Shown here in pieces: positions 44,601 through 50,450 of a stretch of DNA of 54,376 nt. The stretch is from Oscillospiraceae bacterium (GTDB taxonomy: Bacteria; Bacillota; Clostridia; UBA1381; UMGS1253). The notes beneath the pieces are model-generated. The model searched no databases. It was not told where the DNA came from and saw nothing but the letters and a program-made list of their open reading frames with translations. The stretch covers positions 1 through 54,376 of the forward strand of contig SVKA01000010.1 of NCBI GenBank assembly GCA_015068725.1. Reading direction: 5' to 3'. The stretch's first letter is position 1, and each line of letters opens with the position of its first letter. The position numbers and the translations under genes were made by a program.

Positions 44601-46449
44601 TGCCGCAAATGTTGGTTTGTGTGCAAATGACGTGGTTAACAACGTAGTATATACAAAGACGTTTACAAAAGGCGAGGATGTAATTATTCCGTTCTACTAT
44701 GCGGATACAACATCAGGCTATAACCCGATAGTATTTGTTTCGTGGGATAAGCTTTCAAACGATACGAGAGCTGAGTCGATTACTGTAAATGGAAATAGTC
44801 TTGATACAAACGTGTATGAGCACACTACCAGCGTAGCTTATGAGGAAAGCACAGTAACAGTCGAGGTTGTTGCCAAAAATGCTGCATCAACAGTATCATA
44901 TACAGATGGCGATGATAATGCGCTTGCGAGCACAACATTTGCTGCTCCTGAGGTTGATGGTGCTGCAAAGGTTGTCAAAGTAACTATCACAGCCGAGGAC
45001 GGCACAAGTGTAACGCATACAATTACCATAACAAGAGCTAAGTCAACGGATGTAAGTGTTAAGTCACTTACGATTAATGGTGAGCTCGAAGATACAGTTG
45101 AGGATAAAGCAATAGCTCTCAATTATGATGTTGAGACATTCAGCGTTGCACTTGAAGCAAATGACGAAAATGCAACTGTAACTTATACTATTGATGGCGT
45201 GAACGCTGATGCGGTCGAGAATGTTACTGCGCCCGAGATTGACGGTGCAGCAAAGATTGTAGTAGCAACCATCACAGCCCAGGATGGCCAGACAAGTGCA
45301 ACATATACCTTCACATTCACAAGAAAAGCTCGCTCTACAACGCTTAATATCAGTGCAACTGAGGATGGCGGCACAATAAAATACAAGCTTGGAGCAGATA
45401 ACCAATACACAAATGCTGGTGAAGGTTTTCAGCAAGAGACTGAACTTGGAACGGTGTATCGTTTGCAGGCGGTTGCAAATTCAGGTTATGAATTTAAGTA
45501 TTGGAAAGTTGTTTCCGACACCGGTTTGTCAACAGTTATTTCTGAGGAAGCAGAAATTGAGTACTCAGCAAATCTTAACTCGACACTCAAAGCGGTGTTC
45601 AGGAATAAAAATTCAACCGCAAAAACTGTAGTATTCAAAAACCGAAATGGTCAGATTGTTGGCAATTATATAATCAATAGCGGTGATGCTGCTATAACAA
45701 TTACTAACCCAAGTCAAACAGGTTATAATTTTGAGAACTGGCTCAGAAGTGATGGTCAGGTTGTTGATAAGTTTTATAGCTTAAACTACAACTCAACTCA
45801 GCTTGGTAATTTGAAAGATGTTATATTTACTGCGCAGTACTCAAAAGCTGAAACACCATATGCCGTAACAGTTACAAATGGTTACATTTATTCAGCAGGC
45901 GATGCTGTAGATGCTAACAAGCCTATAAACGGTGAGTATACATACAATACACCAATAGAGGTTAAAACGGAAGGTGAGGGCGTATTCTCGCACTGGATTA
46001 AAGGCGGCAAGATTGTTTCTTATAGCCCACAGTACAAATTCTATGTAACGACGGCAAATACTAGTGTAGAGGCTATATATACAGCAGAAGGTGCAACACC
46101 TGAGGAAAATACACCATTTATCAATATCAGTGATATGATAGAAGATACAGTAAACGGAAAAATCAAATTCTTTACAGAGCGTTATCTTCCTGAGGGTTAC
46201 ACATTTATTGGTGCAGGTCTGACAGTGAGCAAGGAGCAGGCTAATCTTGGTGAATGTGAAAAATTGACTGCAAGCGACACGGTATTTCAATGGATAGTTA
46301 AAAATCCAAATGCTAACCAATTTGTTGCAACAAAAACCAATGCAGGAAATTATACATGGTATGCAAAAGCTTGGCTTATATACAAGGACATAAGTGGCAG
46401 CATCCATACAATCTATTCTGACGAAGAGAACATTTCTCTTTCAAACTAA
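38674..46449 (+). CDS. Second giant exported heparinase II/III-like lyase (2591 aa), paralogue of the upstream gene
   Basis: The signal peptide ends near residue 28 (YSYA, then SE). One long module lies at about 48-605, then a CBM-like sandwich at about 619-800 (MIEAEAVV, FELSFDQAGRYSVWMRY). The lyase region lies at about 809-1575 with HPRVLFKAEDIPQI, EWQLYRDWL, GTSYGPGRLEPE, N1180-H-G-H1183-Y-E-x-x-H1188 and AHNTLVIQ. A second long module follows at about 1590-2030, then two cadherin-like sandwiches (about 2030-2220), InlB-like repeats and the shared C-terminal domain (about 2480-2591). The layout differs from the first protein in having a module on each side of the lyase rather than six before it. 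Start ATG with GGGGAGG. It is likely a polysaccharide lyase with related but possibly distinct specificity. Confidence 0.8.
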   Translation: MKKQSKKVITLMLVLTMIVSVFAPYSYASEVDTQNEVMQVSEQTQAPDALITGFSYRYTKADGTVFTDTVSFAAYDSDSSHSQYFDVLPWLDAGTKTVTVFDVTTVEGVDVDLAVTPSSYIVDVSTGKGEIKFDATYNGIRNYYIARFMVNSPFDEATMTVESPMEEGKTSTWILENKPVDYFSGTGLWYADKTNWYPGYAGKEFYDSYLFIRPARDVSSKFDKQSVQTKYRNTFIAEYKAANNDAEPTEQQIATAIEENASYMYRFTAPADGAILLASNADTANVTSSSEYVGNYDEISAAGFVKVSGSPMAVAEWTGRTQYTYEQNSFWHAAGSAAESYTKTVGTKYLYSGTYYDITKNEAQNGVITLMTKPYDYQPVATKANQYAENYLITSYHSADSVNKAIWKKYKADNSDEFAGALSSENSNWFKTLLANYRKDPTGIKPKYIESSDCTVLGIGTQIVSLGNVYKKTFKKGDVVTVPFYYAKPGSSYNPVVFVQWKTLSTDASAASLTTTINGSVPKTEQRSLSTYEYNVDLGYNDTNLVINLVANNHKALVSYTDAQGKPVSNTIVPEGGQTMVVYATVAAEDYTIKTTYKFNVTKKSDTTDYPNFSTTNGSVMIEAEAVVTGTGATIQTASSASDGKYVKLSGPSWPSDPFVSDKNNSSAILAEAPGDIGFELSFDQAGRYSVWMRYIATGSDSVWIDYGAIKARTGEKGYSNLGLTVDTSGGYLWKRVALISESPNANETIRIRTRETGVIVDKFIVTRYLGYTPTGTGTLPDPATTPLVADMSTDKYPVPTVVPTVGEHPRVLFKAEDIPQIKENMKAAENANLVAVFNEYKEKTYTGVLANKDPNYDSKGLETIAAKAFDYAINGNETHGREAITAMKNYAGTFQCDSPGDNCRQKGHVLKNIGQVYDWCYPLLSTADKEDLMYLAQVISYGMEVGFPPDGQTILCGHGGEWQLYRDWLTMAIACYDEYPDAYNLVGGKIFSPESVDYRNWWNQSGTHSQGTSYGPGRLEPELYAHVLIKNMSGAELFNEDDLTRIPYDWIYRRRPDGQLMIDGDDNSQNNASPGAYVSGARDALFLAYVISGDPILKRESIKQGALTPKYGREAIQPIEALILNNPSIGTGTPFDSLPLTTYHASPVGEMIARTGWDLDADSNDVIATMTMNEYNPMNHGHYEAGHFMIYYKGILANDSGWYEMHNSPQHKNYMAQSIAHNTLVIQTPYNTWGNQNQGIDGQGVDNCNGKNFYWIPSSWEAYQADDQNRFAEIMGHEFGPNLQTPEYTYLAGDMANSYTSNYDTDVNEALRHMLFLPTGDEDYPAAFVVFDKIYTNTAGNKKAFLLHSQEEPQVNGNVTTIKRTERDYNGKLVNQTLLPVTANLKIDKIGGADIDENGKVIPNADGTVEGKDKRFWNRGQNWFFMQDDPTYVKDKNTIGRVVNPNNSLEAGWGRVEIMPQTTSNIDYMLNVMYVGSADDNSALQQATLIETDAFAGAKIFDRVAMFSKAKARVTDTVSFTVPGSEQALKVNVAGLCAGTWDITVNGNKVDTQIASEEGGIIYFTAPAGSYTITRVSDYDDKDFGVTYRKLISSFSYEADNGDKKTESFASYDTDGNNAQVIDIMLTEGAKSVTVSDIIENTEVVGGVSLQMTPSNGVVDLSSGKGSVEIYAAYPSTVVATDINKYIINFTVPMTEVEVISPVAQGNNSWKYVNKPLDYTLNWYSNLPTWHVGYVGKKIYDSHLFISVGRSEKTLNKATVQANYKANYLAANPDATETEAAQAVQNNASYLFKFTAPTSGKIILASNVDTNNAGEMASAGFSKIAGKPENASLNVSKISDYTYTKNSYFHAKGQSFTGYTMTTYKNDTTTGKYKVGSHSYNLAVNNSATIKAILTQAYDYIPSPTEANNYAEDYYVSSYHPADNVAKTVWAGYRNDNPGIVSTSLSSNSTNWMTMLDEYKDNPLGDKPVYIESSNAANVGLCANDVVNNVVYTKTFTKGEDVIIPFYYADTTSGYNPIVFVSWDKLSNDTRAESITVNGNSLDTNVYEHTTSVAYEESTVTVEVVAKNAASTVSYTDGDDNALASTTFAAPEVDGAAKVVKVTITAEDGTSVTHTITITRAKSTDVSVKSLTINGELEDTVEDKAIALNYDVETFSVALEANDENATVTYTIDGVNADAVENVTAPEIDGAAKIVVATITAQDGQTSATYTFTFTRKARSTTLNISATEDGGTIKYKLGADNQYTNAGEGFQQETELGTVYRLQAVANSGYEFKYWKVVSDTGLSTVISEEAEIEYSANLNSTLKAVFRNKNSTAKTVVFKNRNGQIVGNYIINSGDAAITITNPSQTGYNFENWLRSDGQVVDKFYSLNYNSTQLGNLKDVIFTAQYSKAETPYAVTVTNGYIYSAGDAVDANKPINGEYTYNTPIEVKTEGEGVFSHWIKGGKIVSYSPQYKFYVTTANTSVEAIYTAEGATPEENTPFINISDMIEDTVNGKIKFFTERYLPEGYTFIGAGLTVSKEQANLGECEKLTASDTVFQWIVKNPNANQFVATKTNAGNYTWYAKAWLIYKDISGSIHTIYSDEENISLSN
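41567..41620 (+). repeat. 54-nt stretch identical to 35246-35299
   Basis: Second copy of the identical segment in the lyase domain; see the entry at 35246. Confidence 0.9.
46105..46449 (+). other. Conserved C-terminal domain shared by both giant proteins (copy 2)
   Basis: TPFINISDMI, FFTERYLPEGYTFIGAGLTV, NPNANQFVAT and WYAKAWLIYK, ending IYSDEENISLSN. It aligns end to end with the tail of the first giant protein, with only small gaps. Confidence 0.65.
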
Positions 46450-46460
46450 ACAAACAATTC

Positions 46461-46491
46461 AAAGGGCTATGCCGCAACGCATAGCCTTTTT
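46461..46491 (+). terminator. Terminator after the second giant gene
   Basis: AAGGGCTATGC, short loop, GCATAGCCTTTTT. The stem resembles the terminator of the first giant gene (CTATGCC core), consistent with duplication of the gene ends. Confidence 0.85.
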
Positions 46492-46529
46492 GCATATAGC
46501 ATAAAAATTATTTTTTTACAAAAAAGTAC

Positions 46530-46558
46530 TTGAAAAAAATTCTGATTAGTTATACAAT
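46530..46558 (+). promoter_or_regulatory. Promoter of the phosphoribosyltransferase gene
   Basis: TTGAAA (46530-46535), 17-bp spacer, TACAAT (46553-46558). Because these elements occupy the 5' end of the longest reading frame, they argue against a TTG start at 46530. Confidence 0.6.
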
Positions 46559-46610
46559 AAAATTGGCAGATAAAGATGTTTGTTATATAGAAGAAAGGTT
46601 GGGGGAAATT

Positions 46611-47168
46611 ATGGTTTCTTCATACAAATTAAACGTAGCAGGCGTTACAAGAGAGTTGCCTTTGTGCAGAGTTAATGACGATTTATATATTGCTGCATTT
46701 GTAATGTTTGGCGATGTTGAAATTACAAAGGCGTGCGCGACAGAGCTTTTGAAAAAAGCGCCCGAATATGATATAATGATAACGGCGGAATCAAAGGGTA
46801 TACCGCTATTGTACGAAATGGCACGTCAGGCGGGTGTAAATGATTATATCGTAGCGCGCAAGGGTGCAAAGCTTTATATGGAGGATGTAATTTTTACAGA
46901 GGTTGATTCTATTACAACCGAAGCAAAACAACGACTCTGCATAGGCAAAAAAGAGGCTGACGCTATGCGTGGCAAGCGCGTTTTGGTGGTTGATGATGTT
47001 ATCAGTACGGGCGAGTCGCTTGCAGCACTTGAAAAGCTTATAAAAACAGTTGGCGGAAATATTGTCGGCAAAATGGCAGTGCTTGCAGAAGGCGACGCGA
47101 TTGGCCGCGATGATATAATTTGCCTTGCTCCGTTGCCACTTTTTAATCCTGACGGAAGCGAAAAGTAA
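46611..47168 (+). CDS. Phosphoribosyltransferase family protein (adenine phosphoribosyltransferase-like)
   Basis: The protein has 185 residues from the ATG at 46611, with GGGGGAAA upstream. The PRPP-binding loop is VLVVDDVISTGES (residues about 124-136). The upstream hood contains ITAESKGIPLLYEMAR, similar to Apt and xanthine phosphoribosyltransferases. It probably salvages a purine base or senses one. The substrate cannot be fixed. A terminator follows. Confidence 0.82.
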   Translation: MVSSYKLNVAGVTRELPLCRVNDDLYIAAFVMFGDVEITKACATELLKKAPEYDIMITAESKGIPLLYEMARQAGVNDYIVARKGAKLYMEDVIFTEVDSITTEAKQRLCIGKKEADAMRGKRVLVVDDVISTGESLAALEKLIKTVGGNIVGKMAVLAEGDAIGRDDIICLAPLPLFNPDGSEK

Positions 47169-47186
47169 TTACATACCTTGAATGAT

Positions 47187-47227
47187 AAAAGCGAATTGAT
47201 TTAGATTATAAATCACATTCGCTTTTT
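47187..47227. terminator. Terminator between the phosphoribosyltransferase gene and murA
   Basis: AAAAGCGAATTGATTT pairs with AAATCACATTCGCTTTT, with one mismatched step, followed by T. The stem overlaps the last codons and stop of murA on the minus strand. Confidence 0.75.
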
Positions 47228-48471
47228 TCTATATTTGCACCAAGCCTTTGCAATTTTTCTACTATATCACAATATCCGCGCTCAATGTGCCATATGCTTC
47301 CGATTTCGGTATCGCCCTTTGCTGCAAGCCCTGCAATTATAAGCGCCGCTCCACAGCGTAAATCCGTGGCATTTACACGCGCACCGCTTATATGGCGCAC
47401 TTCATCTATGATTGCGCAGCGCCCATCAATTTTTATGTTGGCGCCCATGCGTTGCAGCTCGGATACATATAAAAAACGATTTTCAAATATTGTTTCTGTG
47501 ATAATTCCCGTTCCCTGAACGGTGCTCATAAGCGCGCCCATTTGTGCCTGCATATCAGTTGGAAAGCCCGGATAGGGAAGAGTTTTTATGTCGACGCATT
47601 TTAGCTTTGCGTCTGCATCAATGGATATGTGATTTTCACCTTCTTCAATCACAGCACCCATTTCGCGCAGCTTTGCAATTACGGGCTTAAGGTGTGAAGG
47701 GGGTATATTTTCAAGTTTTATACATCCATGAGTTGCGGCGGCGGCAACCATAAAAGTACCTGCTTCAATTCTGTCAGAGATTACGTTGTATTCACAACCG
47801 CTAAGCTCATTTACGCCGTCTATACAGATTGTACCAAGGCCTGCACCTGAAATTTTTGCACCGCAGTTGTTTAAAAAGTTTGCCAAATCAACAATTTCAG
47901 GCTCGGTTGCAGCATTTTCAATTATAGTCTGTCCATCGCATAGAGTAGCTGCCATCATAAGATTTTCCGTAGCGCCCACACTTGGAAAATCAAGATATAT
48001 TTTTGCACTATGAAGCTTGTCTGTTTTTGCTTCGACATATCCGTGTCCGAGATTAATTTTTGCGCCCATGGCGGCAAAGCCTTTAAGGTGAAGGTCAACC
48101 GGGCGCTGACCTATTGGGCATCCGCCGGGAAGACTTATTCTTGTGCGCCCGTATCTTGCAAGAAGTGGTCCCATTACAAGAAAGGATGCACGCATTTTGC
48201 TGACTTGTTCATATGGAGCGATATGGCTTTTTAGCTTTGGCACACAAACGATGATATTTTTACCTTCAAAGCTGATTTTTGCACCAAGACTCTCCAAAAG
48301 AGAGCACATTAATTTTACATCGCTAAGTGGAGGGACATTTTTTATTGTGCATTTGCCTGTGCATAATAAAGTCGCTGCCAGAATTGGCAGTGAAGCATTT
48401 TTAGAGCCGCTTATTGATATGCTCCCCGAAAGCGGAGCGGATTTTTTTACAATAATTTTTTCCAACGCCAT
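47206..48471 (-). CDS. murA: UDP-N-acetylglucosamine 1-carboxyvinyltransferase
   Basis: The protein has 421 residues and catalyses the first committed step of peptidoglycan synthesis (enolpyruvyl transfer to UDP-GlcNAc). Key residues are K24-N25 (SGSKNAS), the fosfomycin-target C118 in LPGGCPIGQRPVD, and DIKTLPYPGFPTDMQAQ near the C-terminal domain interface. The start is taken as the ATG at 48471. The TTG at 48465 (MEKIIV) has better spacing from AGAGG and is a real alternative. A longer upstream frame lacks a ribosome binding site. Confidence 0.96.
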   Translation of the reverse strand: MALEKIIVKKSAPLSGSISISGSKNASLPILAATLLCTGKCTIKNVPPLSDVKLMCSLLESLGAKISFEGKNIIVCVPKLKSHIAPYEQVSKMRASFLVMGPLLARYGRTRISLPGGCPIGQRPVDLHLKGFAAMGAKINLGHGYVEAKTDKLHSAKIYLDFPSVGATENLMMAATLCDGQTIIENAATEPEIVDLANFLNNCGAKISGAGLGTICIDGVNELSGCEYNVISDRIEAGTFMVAAAATHGCIKLENIPPSHLKPVIAKLREMGAVIEEGENHISIDADAKLKCVDIKTLPYPGFPTDMQAQMGALMSTVQGTGIITETIFENRFLYVSELQRMGANIKIDGRCAIIDEVRHISGARVNATDLRCGAALIIAGLAAKGDTEIGSIWHIERGYCDIVEKLQRLGANIEKSECDL

Positions 48472-48614
48472 CAACCTCTTTAAGTATTGTTTTAATAACG
48501 TTATTTTAGCCGTTTTTATCATACTCATACTGTATTATTTTTTATTATTTGCTAAATTGTAATCACATATCAGGGCGATTTTTGCAAAAAATAATATCGG
48601 GGAGTGTGATACTT

Positions 48615-48803
48615 GTGGAAAAGCCAAACAAGAAAAAACGCAGATATGTAAGCGACTATACAGACGAAATGGATATCTCAAGGGCAAGCTCTGCGTGTGA
48701 TTGCACAGGTCTTATGCCAAGTCTGCCACAATCTGATGAAGAGGTTAGATCCTATAAGAATGTGTATGATTTTTCGCCCGTATACGTTAGTGATGAGTCG
48801 TAG
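48615..48803 (+). CDS. Small conserved hypothetical protein
   Basis: The protein has 62 residues from the GTG at 48615, with GGGGAG ten bases upstream. It is highly charged, starting MEKPNKKKRRYVSDYTDEMD, with the core SSACDCTGLMPSLPQSDEEV. I recall similar short proteins with a DCTGLxP core in Clostridia, without known function. No membrane segment is visible. It is divergent from murA. Confidence 0.65.
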   Translation: MEKPNKKKRRYVSDYTDEMDISRASSACDCTGLMPSLPQSDEEVRSYKNVYDFSPVYVSDES

Positions 48804-48811
48804 TATTTATT

Positions 48812-48853
48812 AAACAATAGCACAGCATTTTTTCAAATGCTGTGCTATTGTTT
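48812..48853. terminator. Convergent terminator hairpin
   Basis: AAACAATAGCACAGCATTT pairs with AAATGCTGTGCTATTGTTT, a 19-bp perfect stem between the convergent small gene and the YdcZ-like gene. T runs are short, so termination in either direction is probable rather than certain. Confidence 0.7.
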
Positions 48854-48854
48854 A

Positions 48855-49283
48855 TCACTTTATTTTAAATAAAACTACTCCGCCAATCATCATTGCAATT
48901 CCGAGATATTTATATATACCGAAGCTGAGCTTTTCTGCGCCGAAAAGTCCGAATGCATCAATAATTGCCGCAACGAGAAGTTGGGTTATAAGTATAGTGC
49001 TTGTTGCAAGTGTGGGATTTAGTTTTGAAATTCCAAGCATTACAGTTATCGTAATAACAAGGCCCAAAACACCGCCTAAAAGACAATATTTTGGAGCGGC
49101 GGCAATTTCACGAAAATTTCCTTTGCCTACAATAAATACGGCGATAAGCGAAAGGATAAAGGCAGTGCCCTGCACAAAAGCGTTTGATTCATAAAGTCCT
49201 ATTTTTTCTGAAAGGCGAGTGTTAAAAACACCTTGAATACTCATTGTCGCACCTGCAATAGCACTCATGATAAAACCAAGCAT
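48855..49283 (-). CDS. DMT superfamily YdcZ-type membrane protein
   Basis: The protein has 142 residues from the ATG at 49283, nine bases after AAGGAG. Four to five hydrophobic helices are evident (MLGFIMSAIAGATMSIQGVF, FILSLIAVFIVG, LLGGVLGLVITITVMLGI and others). The GVFNTRLSEKIG and LNPTLATSTILITQLL stretches fit the DUF606/YdcZ family (PF04657), half-size transporters that often act as pairs. The substrate is unknown. Confidence 0.82.
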   Translation of the reverse strand: MLGFIMSAIAGATMSIQGVFNTRLSEKIGLYESNAFVQGTAFILSLIAVFIVGKGNFREIAAAPKYCLLGGVLGLVITITVMLGISKLNPTLATSTILITQLLVAAIIDAFGLFGAEKLSFGIYKYLGIAMMIGGVVLFKIK

Positions 49284-49324
49284 ACAACTAATCTCCTTAT
49301 AAAAAATATGTAATAAAGGCAATG

Positions 49325-49349
49325 CAGAGAAGATTTGCCGTCTTCTCTG
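49325..49349 (-). terminator. Possible weak terminator hairpin
   Basis: CAGAGAAGA/TCTTCTCTG, a nine-base-pair stem downstream of the DUF1540 gene on the minus strand. It is not followed by a real T run, so termination is uncertain. Confidence 0.35.
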
Positions 49350-49367
49350 TTTTGCCTTCGCTTTGAC

Positions 49368-49538
49368 TTAGTTTTTAACTTCAAAGGATTCGCAGTCAGT
49401 GCATTTTTTTTGTGTCGGATTCTGCTCGTGTGTACCAACCTGAATTGCTTCGAGTGAGCAGTAGTTTTCGTTTTCACAGTGATACTTACATTGAGTTACG
49501 CTACAGCCTATTGAATGATTTGCTTTTGAACAAGCCAT
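49368..49538 (-). CDS. DUF1540 domain protein
   Basis: The protein has 56 residues from the ATG at 49538, with AAGGAGGTG upstream; the longer frame has no better start. Six cysteines sit in CSKANHSIGCSVTQCKYHC and later CSLEAI and CTDCESF, the pattern of DUF1540 (PF07561), probably a small metal-binding fold found in Clostridia. The function is not known. Confidence 0.85.
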   Translation of the reverse strand: MACSKANHSIGCSVTQCKYHCENENYCSLEAIQVGTHEQNPTQKKCTDCESFEVKN

Positions 49539-49658
49539 AATATCACCTCCTTGTATACATATTATTTCCCGCAACAAATGGTTTTATTCACCCATAAAAG
49601 CACGATGTATCAACTGGAGCATATAATATACAAAAAGCTTTATAAAGGAGTATATATT

Positions 49659-49871
49659 ATGGATTTGAAAAACAACAAAATAACACTTGGCGAACTGTAT
49701 AAAAACCCAAAAGCATTAAAAATTTTTGAGCGAGAGTTTGGTGATATGGTGCATCATCCTATTGTTAAGGCTTCGTTTTCTATGCCATTATCAAAAATGT
49801 TAGCTATTGCAAAAAATAAGCTTTCGCCTGAAAAAATCCAGCAAATTTTAAAAGAGCTTGAGAAGATTTAA
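49659..49871 (+). CDS. Small helical protein of unknown function
   Basis: The protein has 70 residues from the ATG at 49659, with AAAGGAG upstream. It reads ITLGELYKNPKALKIFEREF, then HPIVKASFSMPLSKML and SPEKIQQILKELEK. This resembles a short helical unit sometimes found at the C-terminus of larger Clostridia hydrolases, here as a free protein. The function is unknown. It is divergent from the DUF1540 gene. Confidence 0.7.
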   Translation: MDLKNNKITLGELYKNPKALKIFEREFGDMVHHPIVKASFSMPLSKMLAIAKNKLSPEKIQQILKELEKI

Positions 49872-49873
49872 TG

Positions 49874-50311
49874 CTATTTTATATTGACGCTTGACGCCTT
49901 GCAAGTATACAAAATTTCGGAAACCTCGGATGTTTTATCACCTTCGACAGTTATGGTGAGGATGGTGTTGTAATTATCTGAGTCTATTTTAAAATCGGGC
50001 ACATCACTTCCTAAATTTGCGCCGTAACCATAGTCTGCCATACCAAGACGATGTGCAACGATTACGGTTGGAGTGGAGATAGGATATGATTCGCTTAAAG
50101 GAGGCTCGTTTTGGGTATTTATGTTGTATACAAACCCTGACGAGCTTCCGATAATGTTGTCATAGGTGTTTGTATATGTCTGCTCACTAAGGCTTTTTCC
50201 GCCTGAAAAAATTGTAGAAGAGCGTGTATCAAAATTATGCTGCGCCAATACATTAATTGCCTTTTGTGCGTCTGTTTCTGTGTGAAATCTTGCTTCGATA
50301 ATTTTTTTCAT
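49874..50311 (-). CDS. Hypothetical protein with ferredoxin-like N-terminus
   Basis: The protein has 145 residues from the ATG at 50311, with GGGGA upstream. The opening KKIIEARFHTETDAQKAINVL and a later LTITVEGDKTSEVSEIL look like the two beta-alpha-beta halves seen in proteins of the general-stress 17M/DUF type. A Ser/Tyr/Asn-rich middle part separates them. No signal peptide or membrane helix is evident. I do not recognise the family. Confidence 0.55.
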   Translation of the reverse strand: MKKIIEARFHTETDAQKAINVLAQHNFDTRSSTIFSGGKSLSEQTYTNTYDNIIGSSSGFVYNINTQNEPPLSESYPISTPTVIVAHRLGMADYGYGANLGSDVPDFKIDSDNYNTILTITVEGDKTSEVSEILYTCKASSVNIK

Positions 50312-50410
50312 ATTTTTCCCCAATCTGTGTTTTTGTTTTTATTATGTTTTTTTCAGTTTATATTTAGACTTGAAAAAAGAGGAAAATTTAATAAAATTAT
50401 CAATAAAATC

Positions 50411-50442
50411 AAAAAAGGTGCGAAAATTTTCGCACCTTTTTT
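50411..50442. terminator. Palindromic terminator of the GntR-ABC operon
   Basis: The 32-base perfect palindrome AAAAAAGGTGCGAAAA/TTTTCGCACCTTTTTT has T runs on both strands. It is the terminator of the minus-strand ABC operon. Confidence 0.85.
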
Positions 50443-50450
50443 GTGTGTAT

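Noticed and set aside
25990-46400. Repeats in the giant genes considered as CRISPR or tandem DNA repeats
   Set aside because: Similarity is at protein level between long modules; nucleotide repeats are diverged and irregular. No short direct repeats with spacers were found anywhere.
46530-46610. TTG start at 46530 for the phosphoribosyltransferase
   Set aside because: The TTG is part of a promoter -35 element; the ATG at 46611 has a strong ribosome binding site and matches the family N-terminus.
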